Of a stretch of DNA of 6,349 bases, positions 1-5,390 are shown one piece after another; position 1 is the stretch's first letter; each line of letters opens with the position of its first letter. A program made the position numbers and the translations under genes. The stretch is from assembly GCA_030151745.1 (NCBI GenBank), contig JASLDA010000384.1, forward strand, positions 1 through 6,349, in the 5' to 3' direction. Source of the stretch: Chitinophagaceae bacterium (lineage in GTDB: Bacteria > Bacteroidota > Bacteroidia > Chitinophagales > Chitinophagaceae). The notes beneath the pieces were generated by a model. It was not told the DNA's origin. It was given only the letters and a program-made list of their open reading frames with translations, and did no database searches.

Positions 1-438
1 CTCGGCGTCTGCAACGGCTTCCAGATTCTCTGCGAAAGCGGCCTGCTGCCGGGCGTGCTCCTGCAGAACGATCATCAGAAGTTCGTCTGCAAGAACGTCT
101 ATCTGAAAAGCGAAACGACGAATAACATCATCGGCGACAACGTCGGCGCGAAGATCCTTAAGGTTCCCGTCGCGCATGGGGAAGGCCGCTATCATGCGGA
201 TGCGGCCACGATGCAGCAGCTTCGCGAAAACCAGCAGATCGTCTTCCGCTACTGCAACGAAGCGGGCGAGGTGCATCTGGATTCGAATCCGAACGGCGCT
301 ACGGAAAATATCGCGGGAATCTGCAACGCGGAGCGGAATGTCTACGGCATGATGCCCCACCCGGAGCGCGCTACCGCCCAGGTGCTCGGCAATATCGATG
401 GCCGGGCCATCCTGGAAGCCTTCACTCGTATGAACTAA
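1..438 (+). CDS. purQ: Phosphoribosylformylglycinamidine synthase subunit PurQ (5' end outside window)
   Basis: This is the glutaminase subunit of FGAM synthase. It hydrolyses glutamine and passes ammonia to PurL, with PurS as bridging subunit, in the fourth step of cytoplasmic IMP synthesis. The frame is open from base 1 and 145 residues are visible. The nucleophile elbow GVCNGFQ places the catalytic Cys at codon 4 (bases 10-12). The motif PVAHGEG follows near codon 54. The catalytic His and Glu lie in MMPHPERA (His at 358-360, Glu at 364-366). Stand-alone PurQ is about 225-230 residues, so roughly 80 N-terminal residues are missing, and the C-terminus ends where the family usually ends. It is therefore the small separate PurQ type, not the tail of a large fused PurL, although the missing upstream sequence leaves a small doubt. 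An 11-base gap separates it from the next gene, suggesting co-transcription with the thiol-redox genes without an obvious functional reason. Confidence 0.95.
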   Translation, partial: LGVCNGFQILCESGLLPGVLLQNDHQKFVCKNVYLKSETTNNIIGDNVGAKILKVPVAHGEGRYHADAATMQQLRENQQIVFRYCNEAGEVHLDSNPNGATENIAGICNAERNVYGMMPHPERATAQVLGNIDGRAILEAFTRMN

Positions 439-449
439 CCTGGAATATT

Positions 450-899
450 ATGCGGCTTTTTTTGCTCAGCATGCTGGCGCTGCTCCTGGCCGGAACGGCC
501 GGCGCCCAGGATTCGGCCGATCCCTCGACCTGGGAGATCACTGCGACGGCGTCCGGAAACGGGCTCTACGCGCTGAATTTCCACGTACGCCTGAAGCCGG
601 GCTGGCATATATGGTCCCTGCACCCGGGCGTGGACAGCAGCCTGATCCCCCCGGCCTTCGACATCGACGAAGCTACGGCCACCCCCGTGGGGCCGGCATC
701 CGAGCAAGGATTCTCGACGGATATGCAGCTGCCGGGCGTCGAGGGCTATGCCCGCTTTTACAATAACGAGGCGCTGTTCATTCGACAGGTGAAAGCCGCT
801 CCTGCAAAGACTGTTAAAGGTTCATACACCTACCAACTCTGCAATGACCAGATGTGTCTGCCTCCTAAAACCGTCCCGTTCTCGGTGAAAATGCCCTGA
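450..899 (+). CDS. Secreted stand-alone DsbD N-terminal (alpha)-like domain protein, copy 1
   Basis: This 149-residue protein has a Sec signal peptide (MRLFLL..., hydrophobic core about residues 3-15, probable signal peptidase I site around AGA/AQ at 17-20) followed by one immunoglobulin-like DsbD N-terminal-type domain. Seen directly: the block LKPGWHIW (48-55), a PG.D...IPP.F stretch (59-70), and the redox pair in YQLCNDQMCLPP, Cys131 and Cys136. In E. coli DsbD the matching alpha-domain cysteines take electrons from the membrane domain and reduce periplasmic partners such as DsbC. By homology this protein is a periplasmic thiol-disulfide carrier, which is inference. It has no lipobox, transmembrane channel or thioredoxin fold. 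It starts 11 bases after the purQ stop. A GGA at 442-444 is too close to the ATG and too weak to be a confident ribosome site. The next gene is a paralogue and the third gene carries the same domain inside full-length DsbD. An alternative role is a binding or scaffold protein that kept the fold. Confidence 0.87.
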   Translation: MRLFLLSMLALLLAGTAGAQDSADPSTWEITATASGNGLYALNFHVRLKPGWHIWSLHPGVDSSLIPPAFDIDEATATPVGPASEQGFSTDMQLPGVEGYARFYNNEALFIRQVKAAPAKTVKGSYTYQLCNDQMCLPPKTVPFSVKMP

Positions 900-916
900 T
901 CCGGCGGACGGCTCCA

Positions 917-1384
917 ATGACCATGCACACTTTAATCAAAGCCGTACTGGCGATCTGCGCTTTTATCGTTCCCGGCATCGCCGCCGCGCAGCTGACTGCC
1001 GATCCGGTAAGCTGGACCGCAGCGGCCGGCAAGCATAGCGGCAAAACATACGAGATCCGGATCAGCTCGTCGCTCAAGCCGGGCTGGCATATCTACGCGC
1101 TCGATCCCGGAGGCGACGGGACGCTGATCCCGACCAGCTTTACGTTCAAGCCCGCTCCGGGAGGGGCGAAGCCCGGCCCCGTCAAAGCGCTCGGCAAGGC
1201 GAAAGCAATGAACTTCACCGGCGTGGACGGGACCGCATACGTATATGAAGGCCAGACCGATTTTATCACTGCCGTGTCCGGCACGCCGGGGCAGACACTG
1301 AGCCTCACCGTCGGCTATCAGAGCTGCAACGACCAGATGTGCCTGCCGCCGAAGAAGAAAGTCCTAACCATCAAGCTCCCTTAA
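917..1384 (+). CDS. Secreted stand-alone DsbD N-terminal (alpha)-like domain protein, copy 2
   Basis: This 155-residue paralogue of the preceding gene has the same plan: a signal peptide (hydrophobic core about residues 7-20, likely cleavage after GIAAA/AQ near 24-25) and one DsbD-alpha-like domain. Matching blocks are LKPGWHIY (53-60), DPGGDGTLIP (63-72), GVDG.AYVYEG near 102-112, and the cysteine pair in YQSCNDQMCLPP, Cys137 and Cys142. The pair and its CNDQMCLPP surroundings are identical to copy 1, whereas the domain inside DsbD reads CDHSQCLPG. The two small copies thus share an active-site signature. Cys14 lies in the signal peptide, but LAIC does not fit a lipobox because Ile is at -1, so a lipoprotein is unlikely. 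ATG 917 was chosen as the first Met. Met at 923 would drop only two residues. The gene starts 17 bases after its paralogue and ends 9 bases before dsbD, which supports one operon. The likely role is a soluble periplasmic partner of DsbD. Its final substrate cannot be read from the sequence. Confidence 0.87.
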   Translation: MTMHTLIKAVLAICAFIVPGIAAAQLTADPVSWTAAAGKHSGKTYEIRISSSLKPGWHIYALDPGGDGTLIPTSFTFKPAPGGAKPGPVKALGKAKAMNFTGVDGTAYVYEGQTDFITAVSGTPGQTLSLTVGYQSCNDQMCLPPKKKVLTIKLP

Positions 1385-1393
1385 TCGTCATAC

Positions 1394-3541
1394 ATGATCC
1401 GAACTTTCCGGCTGTTCTTCCTGCTGGCCGTCGCCGGCATCTTTTGCCTGCAGACAGGGCGCACACAGATCGTCGCCGACCCAACGACCTGGACCTACGA
1501 GGCAAAGAAGACCGGCGAGCATAAGTATCAGCTGATCTTCCACCTGAAGCTCAAGCCGGACTGGCATATCTGGAGCATGGATCCCGGCGGGGACGGGCTG
1601 CTCGAGCCGCCGTCCTTCAACTTCAACAAAGTGCCTGGCCTGAAGCTCGTCGGAAAGGTCCGGGAGAAAGGCAAGCTCATTAAAAAGGAATATGCCGGCA
1701 CGGACGGCGTCACCAACTCCTACGAAGGGCAGGTAGACTTCATACAGGATGCGGAGATTACGAACCTGGCCAAAGTAACGGGCAAGCACCGCTACCAGGT
1801 CTGCGATCATTCGCAGTGCCTGCCTGGCAAGACCCGCGGCTTCAGCTTCGAAACCCCGGACGAGGCTCCCGCAGCGGCGGATACCCTCGCCTCAGCGACG
1901 CCCGCGGCAGCCGATACGAGTACCTTGGCGCAGGCGCCGGCCGGCAATAACGGCCCCGCCGACACCGCCGTCTCACCCGCTGCCAAAGCGGGGGGCGATA
2001 ACGGCGCGGCCCCGGGCGGCGATACGGGCGAGCCACCGACCAATATCTGGCTGCTGTTCGCACTTTGCTTCGTGGGCGGCCTGCTGGCTATTACCACGCC
2101 CTGCGTGTACAGCATGGTTCCCATCACCGTTTCGTTCTTTACGAAGCGCAGCAAGGACCGCTCTGAGGCGATACGCAACGCGTTCTATTATTCGCTTTCC
2201 ATCATCATCATCTTCACGGTGCTGGGCGTGCTGATCTCGGCCGTCTTCGGCCCGCAGGCGCTGTACAAGCTCTCGTCCAACTGGATCGCGAACCTCTTCT
2301 TCTTTGCCATCTTCGTCATCTTCGGCATTTCGTTCCTGGGAGCATTTGAAATCACGCTGCCGTCCAGCTGGACCAGCAGGACCGACTCCCGCGCAAATAC
2401 GTCCTCGTTCAAGGGTATCTTCTTCATGGCGATGACCCTGGTGATCGTGAGCTTCTCCTGCACCAGCGGTATCATCGGTCCGCTGCTGGTGGCGGCCAGC
2501 AAGGGCGGGATCGTCGGGCCCGCGGTAGGCATGTTCGGCTTCTCGCTGGGACTCGCGCTGCCGTTCACCTTCTTCGCATTCTCGCCCGGGCTCATCAGCA
2601 AGATGGCGAACGCCGGGGGCTGGCTGAACCAGGTCAAGGTCACGCTCGGTTTCGTGGAGCTGGCGCTGGCGCTGAAGTTCTTCTCCAATGCGGACCTCGT
2701 GCGCGGCTGGCGCATTCTCGATCGCGAGATCTTCATCGCTATCTGGATCGTGATAGCGATCCTGCTCGGCTTGTACCTCCTCGGCAGGCTGAAGCTCTCC
2801 AAGGACGATGTGAACCCCAAGAACATGTTCGGGCAGGAATACGTCTCGCTGTTCAAGCTGGGACTGGCCTTTGCTTCGTTCCTGTTTGCCGTGTACCTCT
2901 TCCCCGGCCTGTTCGGCGCTCCGCTGAAGGGCCTGGGCCAGTTCCTGCCGCCGATGTCGACCCAGGATTTCGTGCTGAGCTCCGGGGGCCATGCTGCGCC
3001 GGCGCACGGCAGCGCGGCTTCAGACGGCTATAAGATCAAGCCTTTGAAGTACACGGAAGCCATGAAATCCAAGGAGACCGACGTCGTCGTAACCCATGGA
3101 TTGGAAGTGTTCTACGATTACGACGAGGCCCTGGCCGCATCGAAGGAGCGTAAGAAGCCAGTGATGCTGGACTTTACCGGCATTACCTGTGTGAACTGCC
3201 GCCTGATGGAAACCAATGTCTGGACCTCGCCGGAAGTCATGAAGCGGCTGAAGGAAGATTTTATCATCGCTTCCCTGTACTGCGATGCCAGCCAGGTGCC
3301 GCTGGATAAAAAGGACCAGTATGTATCGAAGGCCCTGGGATACGAGGTGACGAATCTCGGCGATCGCAGCCTGGACCTCCAGGTGTCCAAGTTCAACTCA
3401 AATTCGCAGCCGTTCTACTATTTCGTCGACGAGAACGAAACCAAGCTGGCGGCGAACGGATATGGAACAAACACCGATGTGGCCCGCTTTATAGCTCATC
3501 TGGATGCAGTCAAGGAACGCTATAAGCAACTGCATCCCTGA
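1394..3541 (+). CDS. dsbD: Thiol:disulfide interchange protein DsbD, full length, three domains
   Basis: This 715-residue inner-membrane protein carries electrons from cytoplasmic thioredoxin to periplasmic disulfides. Domain order: signal sequence (about 1-25, with a poorly defined cleavage site), alpha domain (about 27-152, LKPDWHIW block, Cys137/Cys142 in VCDHSQCLPG), an Ala/Pro/Gly-rich linker (about 155-215), the membrane beta domain (about 217-504), a second linker (about 520-565), and a thioredoxin-like gamma domain (about 570-715). I count eight hydrophobic segments, near 217-240, 263-285, 297-318, 339-366, 372-395, 411-430, 446-464 and 484-504. The channel cysteines are Cys237 in TTPCVYSMVP and Cys356 in SFSCTSG. 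The gamma active site is TCVNC, Cys599/Cys602, with Thr replacing the usual Trp. Every cysteine pair needed for the relay is therefore present. The start follows the previous stop by 9 bases and has no clear Shine-Dalgarno sequence. Likely uses are disulfide isomerase recycling and apocytochrome c reduction. This is the last gene of the purQ-led cluster before a repeat-rich gap. Confidence 0.95.
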   Translation: MIRTFRLFFLLAVAGIFCLQTGRTQIVADPTTWTYEAKKTGEHKYQLIFHLKLKPDWHIWSMDPGGDGLLEPPSFNFNKVPGLKLVGKVREKGKLIKKEYAGTDGVTNSYEGQVDFIQDAEITNLAKVTGKHRYQVCDHSQCLPGKTRGFSFETPDEAPAAADTLASATPAAADTSTLAQAPAGNNGPADTAVSPAAKAGGDNGAAPGGDTGEPPTNIWLLFALCFVGGLLAITTPCVYSMVPITVSFFTKRSKDRSEAIRNAFYYSLSIIIIFTVLGVLISAVFGPQALYKLSSNWIANLFFFAIFVIFGISFLGAFEITLPSSWTSRTDSRANTSSFKGIFFMAMTLVIVSFSCTSGIIGPLLVAASKGGIVGPAVGMFGFSLGLALPFTFFAFSPGLISKMANAGGWLNQVKVTLGFVELALALKFFSNADLVRGWRILDREIFIAIWIVIAILLGLYLLGRLKLSKDDVNPKNMFGQEYVSLFKLGLAFASFLFAVYLFPGLFGAPLKGLGQFLPPMSTQDFVLSSGGHAAPAHGSAASDGYKIKPLKYTEAMKSKETDVVVTHGLEVFYDYDEALAASKERKKPVMLDFTGITCVNCRLMETNVWTSPEVMKRLKEDFIIASLYCDASQVPLDKKDQYVSKALGYEVTNLGDRSLDLQVSKFNSNSQPFYYFVDENETKLAANGYGTNTDVARFIAHLDAVKERYKQLHP

Positions 3542-3547
3542 GTTTGA

Positions 3548-3667
3548 AATAGGCAATTGGCAATAGGCAATTGGCAATAGGCGTAAGAGGCACAAGGTCT
3601 GTTGAAGGCGCTAAAGCATATATAATCCAAGATTCCCGATCCACTTGCCTATTGCCCATTGCCCATT
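3548..3667 (+). terminator. Long imperfect inverted repeat after dsbD; possible mRNA 3'-end hairpin
   Basis: Bases 3548-3570 can pair with 3645-3667 over 23 positions with only two mismatches (3558/3657 and 3551/3664), leaving a 74-base loop. It starts 7 bases after the dsbD stop, where a 3' stem would form in the operon transcript. The absence of a T-tract after 3667 and the large loop argue against a standard intrinsic terminator. It could instead stabilise the mRNA, or be only a by-product of two inverted repeat clusters. The pairing itself is seen in the sequence. The function is not. Confidence 0.35.
3550..3583 (+). repeat. Heptamer-periodic direct repeat (TAGGCAA/TTGGCAA), forward cluster
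   Basis: The heptamers TAGGCAA, TTGGCAA, TAGGCAA and TTGGCAA lie end to end at 3550-3577, followed by a partial TAGGCG. This can also be read as a 14-base unit GGCAATTGGCAATA present twice (3552-3565 and 3566-3579). It begins 8 bases after the dsbD stop. Its counterpart at 3645-3675 is in the opposite orientation. Confidence 0.88.
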
Positions 3668-3675
3668 GCTCATTA
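3645..3675 (-). repeat. Heptamer-periodic repeat, inverted cluster
   Basis: On the plus strand the heptamers are TTGCCTA, TTGCCCA, TTGCCCA and TTGCTCA at 3645-3672, followed by TTA. On the minus strand these read TGAGCAA, TGGGCAA, TGGGCAA and TAGGCAA, the same family as the cluster at 3550-3583 but inverted. Bases 3645-3656 are perfectly complementary to 3559-3570. Confidence 0.85.
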
Positions 3676-3723
3676 CAAGCTCTCTAGATGCTAAGGGTTG
3701 CATAAGCTAAGGCTCCCGCTCCT

Positions 3724-3744
3724 CTGCAAACTGCCTACTGCAAA
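3724..3744 (-). repeat. Third heptamer cluster, divergent variant
   Basis: Three 7-base units, CTGCAAA, CTGCCTA and CTGCAAA, lie end to end. On the minus strand they read TTTGCAG, TAGGCAG and TTTGCAG, which resemble the TAGGCAA/TTGGCAA family with the last A changed to G. The cluster ends 35 bases before the ATG of the FAD dehydrogenase. Its membership in the same family is inference from period and similarity. Confidence 0.6.
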
Positions 3745-3779
3745 TTAAAGACCGCCTTTTAGGATAATACCTAACCTCC

Positions 3780-5360
3780 ATGGTCAAGACAATCACAGTG
3801 GCCCTGGCGCCGCAGGATGCCGCGTCCGACGCGGTTTTCAGGGAATCTCTGGCCGCGGAGGCCGGTGTCGGCGCCGATCGGCTCAGGGGACATCGTATCC
3901 TGAAACGCAGCATCGACGCCCGCTCCCGCAGCAAAGGCGTGCAGATCGTCCAGCAGGTGGAAGTATGGATCGACGAGCCACCGGCGCCGGCGCCCGCCTT
4001 TGACCCGGGGCTGAAAGATATCGGCAGCGCGCCGGAAGTGCTGATCGTGGGCGCAGGTCCTGCCGGACTGTTCGCCGCCCTGAAGCTGATCTCGCTGGGG
4101 CTTAAGCCCGTCATCCTCGAACGGGGCAAGGATGTGCGCTCCCGTCGGCGCGACCTCGCCGCAATGAACAAGGAAGGGCTCGTCAATCCCGAAAGCAACT
4201 ATTGCTTCGGCGAAGGCGGGGCCGGCACCTATTCGGACGGTAAGCTGTATACGCGCTCCACCAAGCGCGGCGATGTGCAGCGGCTGCTGAACCTCTTCGT
4301 ACATTTCGGGGCGGATGAGCGCATACTCTATGAGGCACATCCGCATATCGGCACCAATAAGCTGCCGCAGATCATTACGGCGATGCGGGAGGCCGTCGAG
4401 ACCTGCGGGGGGATCGTCCGTTTCAATACCCGGCTGCAGGGGCTGGAGATCCGCAACGGCGCGGTTTCCGGCCTTCATCTCGAGGGCGGGGAGCTCATTC
4501 CCGCCAAAGCCGTGATCCTTGCCACCGGCCACTCTGCAAGGGATATATTCACCATGCTCCATGAGCAGCAGATCCTGATCGAAGCCAAGCCCTTCGCTCT
4601 GGGCGTGCGCATCGAGCATCCGCAGGAGCTTATCGATTCCATCCAATACCATTGCGCCCTGCGTGGCGAATACCTTCCTCCGGCAGCATACAGCCTGGTA
4701 GCCCAGGAATACGGTCGCGGCGTGTTCTCCTTCTGCATGTGCCCCGGCGGGATCATCGCCCCGGCCGCTACGGCCCCCGGCGAGATCGTCGTGAATGGCT
4801 GGAGTCCTTCGAAACGGAACAATCCCTATGCCAATTCCGGAACGGTTGTGGCCGTCGGCGAGGACGATTTTGCGGCAGCCGGTTTTACGGGCCCGCTGGC
4901 CGCGATGCAGTACCAGGCGCGGGTGGAGGAAAAGGCGTTCGCAGCCGGGGGCGGCGGGCTTACCGCACCGGCGCAGCGCATGGTGGACTATACGAACGGC
5001 AGGCGCTCGGCGACACTTCCGGATTGCTCGTACTTGCCCGGGCTGAAGAGCGCCCAGATCAGCGGCGTGCTGCCCGGCGTGGTCGACAAAGCGCTGCGCA
5101 AGGCCGTGGTCGACTTCGGGCAGAAAATGCGCGGCTATTTTACGAACGACGCGGTGCTCGTCGCGACGGAATCACGGACATCCCCCCCCGTGCGTATTCC
5201 CCGGGACAAGGACACGCTGCAGCATCCGCAGGTCCCGGGATTGTTTCCCTGCGGAGAAGGCGCCGGCTATGCAGGAGGCATCATCAGCGCGGGCATCGAC
5301 GGCGAGCGTTGTGCCGAAGCTGCGGCTAGGCTTGCTCTTTCGGATCGCCGGCCGGTATAG
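3780..5360 (+). CDS. FAD-dependent dehydrogenase, COG2509-type flavoprotein
   Basis: This 526-residue, probably cytoplasmic flavoprotein has no signal peptide or membrane segment. An N-terminal region of about 85 residues, including the basic stretch ILKRSIDARSR (40-50), precedes a Rossmann dinucleotide-binding fold with VLIVGAGPAG (87-96) and the following ILER (112-115, Glu expected to bind FAD ribose). Further blocks fit the COG2509 family of uncharacterised FAD-dependent dehydrogenases: CFGEGGAGTYSDGKL (142-156), the second nucleotide motif LATGHSARD (247-255), FCMCPGG (318-324), ESRTSPPVRIPRD (464-476) and the C-terminal FAD-contacting CGEGAGYAGGI (491-501). Length is typical and the frame is intact. 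The substrate is not known for the family and I do not assign one. ATG 3780 is the first Met of the conserved N-terminal region and lacks a Shine-Dalgarno sequence. The gene appears to be its own transcription unit, with a 238-base gap upstream and a convergent neighbour 30 bases downstream. A run of eight C at 5182-5189 lies inside the conserved ESRTSPP motif. Confidence 0.88.
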   Translation: MVKTITVALAPQDAASDAVFRESLAAEAGVGADRLRGHRILKRSIDARSRSKGVQIVQQVEVWIDEPPAPAPAFDPGLKDIGSAPEVLIVGAGPAGLFAALKLISLGLKPVILERGKDVRSRRRDLAAMNKEGLVNPESNYCFGEGGAGTYSDGKLYTRSTKRGDVQRLLNLFVHFGADERILYEAHPHIGTNKLPQIITAMREAVETCGGIVRFNTRLQGLEIRNGAVSGLHLEGGELIPAKAVILATGHSARDIFTMLHEQQILIEAKPFALGVRIEHPQELIDSIQYHCALRGEYLPPAAYSLVAQEYGRGVFSFCMCPGGIIAPAATAPGEIVVNGWSPSKRNNPYANSGTVVAVGEDDFAAAGFTGPLAAMQYQARVEEKAFAAGGGGLTAPAQRMVDYTNGRRSATLPDCSYLPGLKSAQISGVLPGVVDKALRKAVVDFGQKMRGYFTNDAVLVATESRTSPPVRIPRDKDTLQHPQVPGLFPCGEGAGYAGGIISAGIDGERCAEAAARLALSDRRPV

Positions 5361-5390
5361 CAGCGATAATTGCAAGCACGGTCAACACGG

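Larger units (their letters stand above)
3542..3779. other. Non-coding AT-richer intergenic region with heptamer repeats
   Basis: This 238-base gap separates dsbD from the FAD dehydrogenase gene and is clearly more AT-rich than its neighbours. I find no plausible coding sequence in it. It holds three short clusters with 7-base periodicity, annotated separately, and two copies of GCTAAGG (3691-3697 and 3707-3713). A promoter for the downstream gene should lie here. AT-rich stretches such as TATATAAT near 3620 and GATAAT at 3763-3768 are candidates, but neither comes with a clear upstream element or the Bacteroidota TAnnTTTG box, so I do not call one. Confidence 0.7.

Noticed and set aside
917..958. 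Lipoprotein signal in alpha-domain copy 2 (LAIC)
   Set aside because: Ile at the -1 position does not fit a lipobox, and a better signal peptidase I site (AAA/AQ) lies downstream.
1973..3007. 344-codon open frame on the minus strand across dsbD
   Set aside because: It lies entirely opposite the membrane and linker part of a well-supported dsbD. Its translation is a biased Arg/Glu/Gln/Asp/His mix with no recognisable domain, as expected for the antisense of GC-rich hydrophobic codons.
3550..3675. CRISPR array
   Set aside because: The units are 7 bases and contiguous or inverted, with no 25-40 base repeats separated by unique spacers.
3763..3768. GATAAT as a -10 box for the FAD dehydrogenase gene
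   Set aside because: No convincing -35 or Bacteroidota -33/-7 pair accompanies it, and it would leave an almost leaderless transcript. AT-rich hexamers are expected by chance in this gap.
3771..4652. 293-codon open frame on the minus strand across the FAD dehydrogenase
   Set aside because: It is antisense to the Rossmann-fold part of a confident gene and shows no signal peptide, domain or conserved motif.
4652..5329. 225-codon plus-strand open frame within the FAD dehydrogenase
   Set aside because: It is an Arg/Gly-rich alternative frame of the same gene. The real frame carries all the conserved flavoprotein motifs to its stop.
5361..5390. Bidirectional terminator between the convergent genes
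   Set aside because: The 30-base gap contains no clear hairpin with a T-tract. The only repetition is a short ACACGGTCA-like doublet.
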